DNA of 43,957 nt from the NCBI RefSeq assembly GCF_947495455.1, contig NZ_CANLZC010000042.1:1-43957 (forward strand), given 5' to 3'. The notes under the pieces were generated by a model, which ran no database searches, was not told the DNA's origin, and worked only from the letters and a program-made list of their open reading frames with translations. A program made the position numbers and the translations under genes. This DNA is from an uncultured Shewanella sp. (GTDB taxonomy: Bacteria; Pseudomonadota; Gammaproteobacteria; Enterobacterales; Shewanellaceae). Below, in pieces: positions 32,978 through 41,718 of the stretch. The first letter of the stretch is position 1. Each line of letters starts with the position of its first letter.

Positions 32978-34087
32978 TTGCCTTCAATCAGCCGAGCATT
33001 TTCACTAAAAGAGCCATTATTGACGCCTGTTTTAAGCCGTTTAGCCTTGATGATGGATGAGCATTTGAAATTAAATTTCTTGGATGCTGACATTGTTAAG
33101 GATTTAGCTCTTAATGGCGCTTGCCTTGAAATAACCCTTGTTTTTCCGTACCCCTGTCATTCGCAAAAAGCGATAATTGAACAAGCATTAAATGCGACAT
33201 TGTGTGCAATAACTGAAATTGATGCGGTGAAATGTCACATTGACTTTGAATTTACTGTACAATCTGCGCAAACAAAGCCGCCTATCGAGAATGTTAAGCA
33301 AGTGATTGCTGTGGCATCGGGTAAGGGAGGGGTGGGCAAATCGACCACTGCGGTGAATTTAGCACTGGCTTTATCAGCAGAAGGGGCAAGAGTAGGCTTA
33401 TTAGATGCCGATATTTATGGCCCTTCGATTCCCATTATGCTTGGGATCCCCGATTTTAAGCCCGTCTCCCCTGATGGTAAGGTGATGTTGCCAGCGAATG
33501 TTCATGGTATCGCAGCACAATCAATTGGCTTTATTGTCGATGCAGAGCAGGCGGCGGTGTGGCGGGGCCCGATGGCGGCTGGGGCATTAGTACAGTTAAT
33601 TAATGAAACTCAGTGGCCAGAATTGGATTATTTGGTGATTGATTTACCACCCGGGACGGGGGATATTCAGTTAACCTTGTCACAGAAAGTTCCGCTTAAT
33701 GGTGCGGTCATTGTGACAACACCGCAAGATATCGCGCTGGCTGATGCCCAAAAAGGCATTAACATGTTTCAAAAAGTGAATGTCCCTGTATTGGGGATCG
33801 TTGAAAACATGAGTTTTCATGTGTGCAGTCAGTGTGGGCATGAAGCCTTCCCATTTGGCCAAAATGGCGGAGAAAAAATGGCGACACGTTATGGATTACC
33901 TTTATTGGGTAAACTGCCATTAACCTTAGCGATTCGAGAAGATTTGGATAAAGGTTTACCCAGTGTAGTGGCGACACCGAATGATGATATTGCTCACTTG
34001 TATTTAGCGATAGCGAGGCAAGTGGGCGCAGAATTAGCGCTGTCTAAAGCGCAACCAACCGTTTCTATTAGTATGTCGAATGAATAA
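32978..34087 (+). CDS. apbC: Mrp/ApbC/NBP35-family iron-sulfur cluster carrier ATPase
   Basis: A P-loop ATPase that carries and delivers Fe-S clusters. It is 369 aa: an N-terminal MIP18/DUF59-like domain (residues 1-95), then the deviant Walker A GKGGVGKST (115-123), DADIYGPSIP, DLPPGTGD (Walker B-like) and the cluster-binding CSQC motif near residue 283. The start codon is TTG, supported by AGGGAG 7 bases upstream; no ATG fits. It is followed after 15 bases by udk, so the two are probably cotranscribed with dcd. Confidence 0.95.
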   Translation: MPSISRAFSLKEPLLTPVLSRLALMMDEHLKLNFLDADIVKDLALNGACLEITLVFPYPCHSQKAIIEQALNATLCAITEIDAVKCHIDFEFTVQSAQTKPPIENVKQVIAVASGKGGVGKSTTAVNLALALSAEGARVGLLDADIYGPSIPIMLGIPDFKPVSPDGKVMLPANVHGIAAQSIGFIVDAEQAAVWRGPMAAGALVQLINETQWPELDYLVIDLPPGTGDIQLTLSQKVPLNGAVIVTTPQDIALADAQKGINMFQKVNVPVLGIVENMSFHVCSQCGHEAFPFGQNGGEKMATRYGLPLLGKLPLTLAIREDLDKGLPSVVATPNDDIAHLYLAIARQVGAELALSKAQPTVSISMSNE

Positions 34088-34102
34088 GGGTTTAAAATAC
34101 AA

Positions 34103-34741
34103 ATGAATTCACAGCAGTGTGTGATTATTGGGATTGCAGGTGCATCTGCGTCAGGTAAAAGTTTAATTGCTAAAACGATTTTTGAAGAGTTATGCAGTGA
34201 TTTAGGGACTGACCAAATTGGTGTGATTTCTGAAGATGCTTATTATCGAGATCAAAGCCATTTGTCGATGGAACAGCGTATTTTAACCAATTATGATCAT
34301 CCAAAAGCGTTAGATCATGAGCTATTGTGTCGTCATTTACAGCAACTTAAAAATGGTGAGTCTGCTGAGATACCTGTTTACAGCTATAAAGAACACACTC
34401 GTACCGATGAAACGTTATCCTTGACCCCTAAAAAGGTGATTATTTTAGAAGGCATTTTATTGTTGACTGATCCTGCCCTTCGCGAAGTCATGGATGCCAC
34501 TGTTTTTATGGATACACCTTTAGATATTTGTTTTATGCGTCGCTTATCTCGTGATGTGGCTGAGCGCGGCCGCACTATGCAGTCAGTGATGTCACAATAC
34601 ACAGAAACGGTTCGTCCTATGTTTTTACAGTTTATTGAACCGTCAAAACAGTACGCAGATATCATCGTTCCTCGTGGTGGAAAAAACCGCATTGCCACCG
34701 ATATCTTGAAGGCGAGAATTCAACATTTACTCGCTAAATAA
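34103..34741 (+). CDS. udk: Uridine kinase
   Basis: Phosphorylates uridine and cytidine to UMP and CMP in pyrimidine salvage. At 212 aa it is the normal length. The Walker A loop is GASASGKS (residues 13-20), followed by [13 protein letters not shown] and [13 protein letters not shown], which form the nucleoside pocket, and [14 protein letters not shown] (the lid). It sits between apbC and dcd with short gaps (15 and 32 bases), consistent with one transcript. Confidence 0.97.
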   Translation: MNSQQCVIIGIAGASASGKSLIAKTIFEELCSDLGTDQIGVISEDAYYRDQSHLSMEQRILTNYDHPKALDHELLCRHLQQLKNGESAEIPVYSYKEHTRTDETLSLTPKKVIILEGILLLTDPALREVMDATVFMDTPLDICFMRRLSRDVAERGRTMQSVMSQYTETVRPMFLQFIEPSKQYADIIVPRGGKNRIATDILKARIQHLLAK

Positions 34742-34773
34742 CGGCTAAGAGTTATTGTAGAGGATAATAAAAT

Positions 34774-35358
34774 ATGCGTTTAACCGATATTGAAATAGAA
34801 GCATGTTTAAACGATGGCACTATTATGATGGAGCCTCGTCCCAGCTCTGATGCCATTAGTGGCGTCAGTGTTGACGTGAAACTGGGCAATCAATTTCGCG
34901 TGTTTAAAGATCATACTGCGCCTTTCATCGATTTAAGTGGCCCGAGTACTGAAGTGCAGGCGGCGTTAGATAGAGTGATGAGTGATACTATCGTAATCGC
35001 TGATAATGAGTCTTTTTTCCTGCATCCAGGCGAGCTTGCGCTATCTATCACCCATGAGCATGTGACCTTACCTGCTGATATCGTGGGTTGGTTAGATGGG
35101 CGTTCATCCTTAGCGAGATTAGGGTTAATGGTGCATGTGACGGCCCATCGAATTGATCCCGGTTGGCAAGGGAAAATTGTGTTGGAATTTTATAACAGCG
35201 GTAAGTTACCCTTGGCACTAAAACCCTTAATGACCATAGGTGCGCTTAATTTTGAGCGATTAAGACATGCCGTGGCCAAGCCTTATAACACACGGAAAAG
35301 CGCAAAGTATAAAGATCAGCAAGAAGCGGTTGCCAGTCGAATTAGCCAAGATAATTGA
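34774..35358 (+). CDS. dcd: dCTP deaminase
   Basis: Deaminates dCTP to dUTP, the main source of dUMP for thymidylate in enteric-type bacteria. At 194 aa it has the usual size of the homotrimeric enzyme. The motifs are [11 protein letters not shown] (around residue 110), [19 protein letters not shown] with the catalytic Glu, and a C-terminal lid ([15 protein letters not shown]). AGAGGA lies upstream of the ATG. It is the last gene of the apbC-udk-dcd group. Confidence 0.97.
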   Translation: MRLTDIEIEACLNDGTIMMEPRPSSDAISGVSVDVKLGNQFRVFKDHTAPFIDLSGPSTEVQAALDRVMSDTIVIADNESFFLHPGELALSITHEHVTLPADIVGWLDGRSSLARLGLMVHVTAHRIDPGWQGKIVLEFYNSGKLPLALKPLMTIGALNFERLRHAVAKPYNTRKSAKYKDQQEAVASRISQDN

Positions 35359-35435
35359 TTCAGGAAAAGTTAATTATTTTAATGGCTTTATCTGGCTATC
35401 GAACAGTAAAGTGAGCATCAATGCAAGGTTCAAGC

Positions 35436-36254
35436 ATGACGACAGTTTGGGTAAATGGTGTTGAAAGTGGTCAAGTGATGCCCTTTGATAGAGGGCTAGC
35501 TTACGGTGATGGGTTATTTGCGACCATGCGAGTAAAGCATCATGAGATACTGTTTTTAGCTGCGCATTTACAGCGACTGTCTCAGGGAGCCAAACGTTTA
35601 GGCTTTAACTGGCAAGCATCACAAACCTTGCAAGAAAGATTAATTCAGCAAGCCATAAGTATAGGTCAAGGCTGTATTAAGCTTTTATTGACGCGAGGTT
35701 GTGGCGGTCGAGGTTATGCTGCGCCTATTGAAACACAAATAACAGAAGTGGTGTCTGTACATCCTATTCCCGAACATTATCAACACTGGCAGCAACAAGG
35801 TATTTCACTGATCAGCAGTGATGTCATGTTAGGCCGGCAGCCGAGATTAGCGGGCATAAAACACTGTAATCGTCTTGAGCAAATATTCATTAAGTCAACC
35901 CCCTTACCTTTAGGTTTTGATGATTATTTGGTCCTAGATGAGCAAGGCTTAGTGATAGAATCTTCCATGGCTAATCTTTTTTTTGTGGATAATCATCAGG
36001 CGATTTATACGCCTGCATTGACTCACTGCGGTGTTGCTGGAATGATGCGCGAGCAAGTCATGCATGGGGTGTTAACCTTAGGTTATTCGGTGAATGTTAC
36101 GCCTATTTCTTTGAATCAACTGGCTGATTTTTCTGCGGCATTTGTGACGAACAGTTTAATGGGAGTTGTGGATGTGATACGCATTAATGATATGACGATG
36201 AACAAGCATCCATTGACACACACTTTGCGTACTGCGTTGGATCTTGCTCTGTGA
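35436..36254 (+). CDS. pabC: Aminodeoxychorismate lyase
   Basis: A PLP fold-type IV enzyme that converts 4-amino-4-deoxychorismate to p-aminobenzoate for folate synthesis. The protein is 272 aa from the ATG at 35436. The PLP lysine is Lys142 in AGIKHCNRLEQ; RGLAYGDGLFATM near residue 20 and VIESSMANLFF are family motifs. The ATG at 35421 is in frame, but homologues start close to WVNG and AAGG stands 8 bases before 35436, so the later start is preferred. It heads pabC-mltG-tmk-holB-tatD, the order known from enterics. Confidence 0.93.
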   Translation: MTTVWVNGVESGQVMPFDRGLAYGDGLFATMRVKHHEILFLAAHLQRLSQGAKRLGFNWQASQTLQERLIQQAISIGQGCIKLLLTRGCGGRGYAAPIETQITEVVSVHPIPEHYQHWQQQGISLISSDVMLGRQPRLAGIKHCNRLEQIFIKSTPLPLGFDDYLVLDEQGLVIESSMANLFFVDNHQAIYTPALTHCGVAGMMREQVMHGVLTLGYSVNVTPISLNQLADFSAAFVTNSLMGVVDVIRINDMTMNKHPLTHTLRTALDLAL

Positions 36255-36295
36255 AGCGGTAAGTATGGTAAGTTTTAACAGTATTTTAGGTTGTG

Positions 36296-37306
36296 ATGAT
36301 GAAAAAAATAGCAGTAGGATTGATTGCGAGTAGTTTGATTGTATTGCTGTTAGCTGCAATAGGAGCCTATTGGGCTTATCAGACCTTGTTAACCTATGGA
36401 CACAGTCCTATCAATACAGTGACGCCTGTTGAATTGCAAGTGAAAAGAGGCACCTCTTTTTATGAATTAGCGACACAATTACAAGATCAAGGATTAATCG
36501 ATGATGCTCAAAAATTACGTTGGTTAGCACGCGTCAAACCCAGTATCGCCCATATTCGGTCTGGACTCTATCAAGTTGAGCCCACTGATAGTATTGACAG
36601 CTTGCTGGCTAAAATAGCTGATAATCAAGAGAAAGTGTTCACATTAACCTTAGTTGATGGGCTCACAATCAAGGAGTGGAGTGCCCAATTACAAAATGCG
36701 CAGCATATGACTTATGAGCCAGATGTGTTTAATAAGGTGTTAGAGGCCAATGGTGATGATTCTCGTTTACCTGAAGGTAAGTTTTTTCCTGATACTTATC
36801 AGTACCGAGCGGGTGAGTCCTTATTTGATTTGCTCAATACTAGCTATTTAAAAATGCAGCAAGCGTTAGCCGATGCATGGAATAATCGCGATCCTGATTT
36901 ACCTTTGACCTCTCAATATCAGTTATTGATTTTAGCTTCTATTATTGAAAAAGAAACGGCGCAAGCCCAAGAGCGCCCGCAAATCGCAGCTGTGTTCATG
37001 AACCGTTTGCGTAAAGGTATGCGTTTACAAACGGATCCGACGGTTATTTATGGTATGGGTGAGCGTTATAAAGGCAATATTACACGAAAAGATCTGCGTG
37101 AGCAGACACCTTTTAATACCTATCGTATTAAAGGATTAACGCCAACGCCCATCGCAGCGCCCAGTTTAGCTGCCATTCAAGCAGCAGCGCATCCAGCAAA
37201 GGTGGATTATTTGTATTTTGTCTCTCGTAATGACGGTAGTCATGTGTTTTCTCACACCTTAAAAGAGCATAATCGGGCTGTGAATAAATATCAGCGAAAT
37301 CGTTAG
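36296..37306 (+). CDS. mltG: Endolytic murein transglycosylase (YceG-like)
   Basis: A bitopic inner-membrane protein that cuts nascent glycan strands and so limits peptidoglycan chain length. It has about 336 aa: an N-terminal membrane helix (residues 4-28), a LysM-like region (VKRGTSFYELATQLQDQGLI), and the catalytic YceG domain with the Glu in ILASIIEKET (about residue 218). QTDPTVIYGMGERYKGNITRKDL and NTYRIKGLTPTPIAAPS complete the signature. GTG 36293, ATG 36296 and ATG 36299 are adjacent; AGG at 36288-36290 suits either ATG. Confidence 0.95.
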   Translation: MMKKIAVGLIASSLIVLLLAAIGAYWAYQTLLTYGHSPINTVTPVELQVKRGTSFYELATQLQDQGLIDDAQKLRWLARVKPSIAHIRSGLYQVEPTDSIDSLLAKIADNQEKVFTLTLVDGLTIKEWSAQLQNAQHMTYEPDVFNKVLEANGDDSRLPEGKFFPDTYQYRAGESLFDLLNTSYLKMQQALADAWNNRDPDLPLTSQYQLLILASIIEKETAQAQERPQIAAVFMNRLRKGMRLQTDPTVIYGMGERYKGNITRKDLREQTPFNTYRIKGLTPTPIAAPSLAAIQAAAHPAKVDYLYFVSRNDGSHVFSHTLKEHNRAVNKYQRNR

Positions 37307-37390
37307 TGGATCACTATGATTGGGCTTCATGATCATTGTGATTAAATGCAACAGATTTGAATATATACAAAGAGGTAAGACGTAGATTAA

Positions 37391-38008
37391 ATGGCGAAGT
37401 TTATTGTTATTGAAGGGCTAGAAGGCGCTGGAAAGTCCAGTGCAATTGCATTAGTGAGAGATTTTATTGAAAAAAAAATCGGCGCTGTGCCTGTTTGTAC
37501 TCGAGAGCCAGGGGGAACCCCTCTGGCTGAGAAAATCCGCGATCTCGTTAAAATTGCTGATGAAAGCGATCCCCTTTGTGATGAAGCTGAATGCCTGTTG
37601 ATCTATGCTGCTAGAGCTCAGCTGATTGCAAATGTGATAAAACCTGCACTTGATGAAGGTGTGTGGGTATTGGGTGATAGGCATAATTTGTCATCGCTGG
37701 CTTATCAAGGAGGCGGGCGTCAATTGATGCCATTAGTGGAGTCGGTGAGTGAGGCAACTTTGCAAGGTTTTAAACCTGATTTAACCTTATATTTGGATAT
37801 TGCGCCTCAGTTAGGGCTGCAAAGAGCTGCGCAAAGGGGCGCATTAGATAGAATAGAGCAACAAGCGTTAGCTTTTTTTGAGCGGGCACGCCGCACTTAT
37901 TTAAAATTAGCGGCAGCTGATGACAGCATTGTGGTCATTGATGCCAGTCAATCAATGGCCCAAGTGCACAAAGATATTATTGCTGTGCTACAAGCTCAGG
38001 GTTGGTGA
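37391..38008 (+). CDS. tmk: Thymidylate kinase
   Basis: Phosphorylates dTMP to dTDP. It is 205 aa. The P-loop is GLEGAGKSS (residues 9-17); [16 protein letters not shown] binds the substrate, and [15 protein letters not shown] carries the DRY/H-type catalytic motif. Its TGA is followed after 1 base by the holB ATG, indicating coupling. GAGG lies upstream of its own ATG. Confidence 0.97.
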   Translation: MAKFIVIEGLEGAGKSSAIALVRDFIEKKIGAVPVCTREPGGTPLAEKIRDLVKIADESDPLCDEAECLLIYAARAQLIANVIKPALDEGVWVLGDRHNLSSLAYQGGGRQLMPLVESVSEATLQGFKPDLTLYLDIAPQLGLQRAAQRGALDRIEQQALAFFERARRTYLKLAAADDSIVVIDASQSMAQVHKDIIAVLQAQGW

Positions 38009-38009
38009 T

Positions 38010-38936
38010 ATGGCTAACGTCGCAATCCCTTGGATCGATACAGTACTGAGTCAATTTAGCGATAAGCTTAAGCAAGGGCTGCATGGCCATGCCTATTTAG
38101 TTGGGTTAGATAAAGGTTATGGGGGGAATGAGCTCGTATTGGGAATGGCCAAGGCCTTGCTCTGCCAAAAAGCCACCCCTCGAGGAGGCTGCGGCTTTTG
38201 TAAAGCATGTTTGTTATTTGAAGCCAATAATCATCCTGATTTCTACCGCATTGAGGCTGATGGGTATCAAATTAAAGTGGATCAAGTACGTGAACTGTGC
38301 CAGCAGCTCACGGAGACGGCTCAACAAGGTGGGCGGCGAGTGGCGGTATTATTTAGCAGTGAGCGGCTTAATCTGGCTGGTGCCAATGCGCTACTTAAAA
38401 CCCTTGAAGAGCCAGGTAAAGAGACAGTGTTGCTCTTACAGTCTGATACGCCAAGTCGATTAATGGCAACGATTAGCAGTCGCTGCCAGCGTGTTAAGGT
38501 GGCGTTACCCACTTTGCAGGCGATAAGGACTTGGTTGGCAGACACTTTAGATGTTCAGCAAGATGTGACTTGGTGTTTACCCGTTGTGGGCGGACCAATT
38601 GCATTGGCACAATGCATTCAAGCGGGACAATATGATGAATTACTTCGATTTCGAAAAGCATGGGCACGAAGCCTAGCAAGAGGCAGATTATCAACAGAGT
38701 TGATGACATTAAGTGAGCAGCAAGCACTGAATGCCATGAGTATTCTTTATTTAGTTTTGAAACAAAAACTGGTTAAACAAACTGATTTGAATGCCTTGAT
38801 TCGTATGAAAATTGTCGATTTAGCTGCTGATATTATGCAGCAGTATCACCAACTCAAATTGATGCCTAATATGAACCTCGCTGCATTGTTTAGAGCTTAT
38901 ATTGCCGATTATCAAGCTATTGTGAAAGCTGAATGA
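38010..38936 (+). CDS. holB: DNA polymerase III delta-prime subunit
   Basis: A clamp-loader subunit of the replicase, 308 aa. An AAA+-like fold holds a zinc cluster (CQKATPRGGCGFCKAC); as in other delta-prime subunits the P-loop is degenerate (LVGLDKGYGGNELVL). NALLKTLEEPGKETVLLL and SRLMATISSRCQRV are the sensor and SRC motifs. The ATG at 38010 is chosen because AGGG lies 8 bases upstream and it abuts the tmk stop; an open frame extends further upstream inside tmk without meaning. Confidence 0.95.
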   Translation: MANVAIPWIDTVLSQFSDKLKQGLHGHAYLVGLDKGYGGNELVLGMAKALLCQKATPRGGCGFCKACLLFEANNHPDFYRIEADGYQIKVDQVRELCQQLTETAQQGGRRVAVLFSSERLNLAGANALLKTLEEPGKETVLLLQSDTPSRLMATISSRCQRVKVALPTLQAIRTWLADTLDVQQDVTWCLPVVGGPIALAQCIQAGQYDELLRFRKAWARSLARGRLSTELMTLSEQQALNAMSILYLVLKQKLVKQTDLNALIRMKIVDLAADIMQQYHQLKLMPNMNLAALFRAYIADYQAIVKAE

Positions 38937-39001
38937 CTTGTTGTTAATGTCACTTATGGTTATGCTTGCCGTTTTAAAATATCATTCTTAGGAAACCTGT
39001 T

Positions 39002-39787
39002 GTGCTGATAGATTCTCATTGCCATCTCGACCGCTTAAAAGCGGCACCAGATCAAGCCAGTTTACGCCAAATGATCCATGAGGCGAAAGCACGGGGGGTC
39101 GAATATTTTCTTTGTGTGAATGTGAGGCAAAATGGCTTTCAAGGGATGAAAGAACGTGTAGCTGAATTTGAACAAGTGTTTATGTCTGCGGGTGTTCATC
39201 CTCTCGATGTGCAAGAAGGGCTGAATATTAACGAACTGCATGGGTTCATTAAGGATCCTAAAGTGATCGCCATTGGTGAAACTGGCTTAGATTATTTTTA
39301 TGCTGATGAGACTAAATCACTTCAGCAACAATGTTTTGAGCAGCAAATAAACCTTGCTGTTGACGTGAATAAACCGCTTATTGTACATACTCGTGATGCA
39401 AGAGAAGATACCCTTCATTTTTTAAAACAAGGCCGTGCTGATAAAGTGGGAGGTGTGCTGCATTGCTTTACCGAAAGTTATGAAATGGCGAAATCAGCCA
39501 TGGAGCTGGGTTTTTATATTTCGGTTTCTGGTATTGTGACCTTTAAAAATGCAGCTGAATTACGTACAACGATACGTAAAATTCCAAAAGATAGATTATT
39601 GGTTGAAACGGATTCGCCTTATTTAGCCCCTGTTCCTCATCGTGGTAAAGAAAATCAGCCAGCTTTTGTGCGTGATGTGGCCGAGTTTGTTGCCGAGCTT
39701 AGAGGTGAGACTTATGAAGAGTTGGCGGCTTACACATCAGAAAACTTCTTTAATCTGTTTAAGAATGCTCAGAAAATGGCTAAATAA
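39002..39787 (+). CDS. TatD-family metal-dependent hydrolase (YcfH type)
   Basis: A TIM-barrel metal-dependent hydrolase of 261 aa, related to TatD DNases. Metal ligands are visible in DSHCHLD (residues 4-10), GETGLDYFY (Glu), IVHTRDA, LHCFTES and ETDSPYLAP. The start codon is GTG with AGGA 8 bases upstream. It ends the pabC-tmk-holB operon. Its stop codon is at the insertion point of a MITE: the T belongs to the duplicated target and the AA to the element's end, and the reconstructed pre-insertion sequence gives the same TAA, so the protein was not altered. Confidence 0.93.
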   Translation: MLIDSHCHLDRLKAAPDQASLRQMIHEAKARGVEYFLCVNVRQNGFQGMKERVAEFEQVFMSAGVHPLDVQEGLNINELHGFIKDPKVIAIGETGLDYFYADETKSLQQQCFEQQINLAVDVNKPLIVHTRDAREDTLHFLKQGRADKVGGVLHCFTESYEMAKSAMELGFYISVSGIVTFKNAAELRTTIRKIPKDRLLVETDSPYLAPVPHRGKENQPAFVRDVAEFVAELRGETYEELAAYTSENFFNLFKNAQKMAK

Positions 39788-40015
39788 CCTGAACTCGGGA
39801 TAAGCAGCGCCGCTTAATAGCACTATTTTTGCCCCTATCTGTGTTGTGCTTTCTACTAATAGCCCGCTATTAGATACGAAATCCCGCCTTGATATCGACA
39901 AAAATTGCAGTATTAAGCCAAGTCCGAAAATAAAGAATGACCCAATTTTATTCAATTTTTTAATATTAAATGGGTTACCTCACATTTTTGACACTCATTA
40001 TCCCGAGTTCAGGTT
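39786..40015. mobile_element. MITE, 230 bp, with perfect 18-bp terminal inverted repeats and 4-bp target duplication
   Basis: The left end AACCTGAACTCGGGATAA (39786-39803) and right end TTATCCCGAGTTCAGGTT (39998-40015) are perfect inverted repeats. AAAT flanks both sides (39782-39785 and 40016-40019), a target-site duplication. Removing the element and one AAAT restores GGCTAAATAAAGG, in which tatD still ends with TAA. A perfect internal palindrome, CTAATAGC-CC-GCTATTAG, lies at 39856-39873. No transposase is encoded, so a related full-length element would be needed for movement. Confidence 0.85.
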
Positions 40016-40026
40016 AAATAAAGGAC

Positions 40027-40063
40027 AAAAAAAGACCCAAAATGATCCGTGAGGTTTTGGGTC
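40027..40063 (-). terminator. Strong rho-independent terminator on the minus strand
   Basis: Read on the minus strand, GACCCAAAA (40063-40055) pairs with TTTTGGGTC (40042-40034) around a 12-base loop and is followed by seven Ts (40033-40027). It ends transcription of rsmF, or of a short RNA made in the rsmF 3' region. A second perfect hairpin, GGCTCCA/TGGAGCC (40090-40073), precedes it by 9 bases. Confidence 0.88.
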
Positions 40064-40182
40064 CAGGGGAAGGGCTCCAAGGGTGGAGCCATGCGCTAAT
40101 GAGTATCGGTTATTTCATCTAACTGGTACTTAAGTGTAGTAGAGGATGTTGAATAAGGGCAAGCTTTATTAGTAATAACTAA

Positions 40183-41601
40183 TTATAGTGGGGCAACCTT
40201 GTCTTTCACTAAGTCTCTTGGTAAGTTGTTTTTTAACTTATTGCCTAAATGTTTTACCATACCGAGGAGTTGTCCTTCATAACTCACTAATACTTCACCT
40301 TGCGGTTTGATTTTATTTGCTAAAATAATATCACGGCCCATCAGAAAAGAGATGGCTTCTTCTTGGGTTAACGCAATACTGGCTTGATTGTTCCCCAGTG
40401 CGATTAAGGCCTCATGTTTCGCTTTAAAGCCTTGTTTAAAGCTGTCGGCTAATTTGAGCCCAATGCGTTGAAAGCGCATTGAGCCGATAAGGGGAATAAA
40501 GGGGGTTGGAAACAGCCAATATTCATTTTCTCTTTGCATTATGGTGCCTTGGCCTGAAAGCGCAATGCCAAAAGTATGTTGAAAATAATCCATTAATGCT
40601 AGAGTGTGTTTGTGACTGGCAAGGGAGAAAGGAAAGTTTTTTTGCTTATTCGGCTTTGGTGCAATGCGTGGGACGGATTGTTTTTTAGTAATTTTCGCCA
40701 CGAAAAAGCCTTCACTGTCGTATAGTTGCGGCCAGACGTGTAAAAAACCTTCCTCAGTGATGGCTTTATCGGCCCCACAAAAGAGTTGAGATAAATTATC
40801 AAAGTGAACCGCATCACAATACAAGTCTTTAAGGTATAAGCACACGGCTTGGTTTTCAGCCTTGTTTAATGTGCAGGTGGAATAAACTAAGCTGCCCCCA
40901 GGTTTTAAGGCCAAAAAAGCGGATTGGATGAGTGCTTTTTGTGTCGCTGCAATATCATCAATTTTATCGGGATCCCAATGGATGAGTGCATCAGGATCTT
41001 TTCTCACTGTTCCTTCTCCGCTGCAAGGCGCATCTAATAAGATAGCATCAGCACTTTCATAGAGGTATTCACCAAATACGCGAGCATCGAAATGAGTGAG
41101 TGCCGTATTACTGATCCCCATACGTAGTATATTGGCATGAAGCACTTTTATACGACTCGCTGAATATTCATTGGCGATTAACAGGCCTTGATTATTCATC
41201 ATGGCAGCCATTTGTGTGGTTTTCGATCCGGGTGCCGATGCCATATCTAAGAGGGTATCGGTATGGCTGAAATCATACTCTTGGAATAGAGCGGTTGGCG
41301 GTAGCATTGAGCTGGCTTCTTGAATATAAAATAGGCCTTGTAGGTGCTCTATGGTGTTGCCCAGTTGCACGTCTTTTTCAAGGGTGAGCCAAAAGCCTTC
41401 TTTGCACCAAGGTATGGGCTCAAAAGACCAGCCAAGAGGGGTCATTCTCTCAATAAAATGCGCGCAACTGATTTTTAATGTATTAACTCGAATAGACAGT
41501 CGTAAAGGTTGACCACAAAAGTGAATAAAGTCGTCAAGGCTGAGGTCGCTTGGCAGATCTTGAGCGATGTGATTAATAAAATTTTGATTTAATTGAACCA
41601 T
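40183..41601 (-). CDS. rsmF: 16S rRNA (cytosine(1407)-C5)-methyltransferase
   Basis: Methylates C1407 of 16S rRNA in the small subunit. The protein is 472 aa, matching YebU/RsmF. The SAM-binding region includes DMASAPGSKTTQ; the two RNA m5C catalytic cysteines are Cys193 (DAPCSGEGT) and Cys243 (YSTCTLNKAENQ). The C-terminal region (about residues 310-472) matches the PUA-containing extension of RsmF and separates it from RsmB. It is a single-gene unit with the strong terminator 120 bases downstream. Confidence 0.95.
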   Translation of the reverse strand: MVQLNQNFINHIAQDLPSDLSLDDFIHFCGQPLRLSIRVNTLKISCAHFIERMTPLGWSFEPIPWCKEGFWLTLEKDVQLGNTIEHLQGLFYIQEASSMLPPTALFQEYDFSHTDTLLDMASAPGSKTTQMAAMMNNQGLLIANEYSASRIKVLHANILRMGISNTALTHFDARVFGEYLYESADAILLDAPCSGEGTVRKDPDALIHWDPDKIDDIAATQKALIQSAFLALKPGGSLVYSTCTLNKAENQAVCLYLKDLYCDAVHFDNLSQLFCGADKAITEEGFLHVWPQLYDSEGFFVAKITKKQSVPRIAPKPNKQKNFPFSLASHKHTLALMDYFQHTFGIALSGQGTIMQRENEYWLFPTPFIPLIGSMRFQRIGLKLADSFKQGFKAKHEALIALGNNQASIALTQEEAISFLMGRDIILANKIKPQGEVLVSYEGQLLGMVKHLGNKLKNNLPRDLVKDKVAPL

Positions 41602-41718
41602 ATTCAGGGTATGATGCTGAAAAGAAGCAGTATATCATAAGAATCGGTATCACTTCTTAAGTATCGATGTTCTCTTCTAGTCACTTTGAGTGCTCGATTA
41701 ACAATAAAAGGAGCGTGT

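Noticed and set aside
37920..38009. Upstream extension of holB inside tmk
   Set aside because: The extra 30 codons overlap tmk in another frame and do not match holB; the ATG at 38010 has a proper ribosome site.
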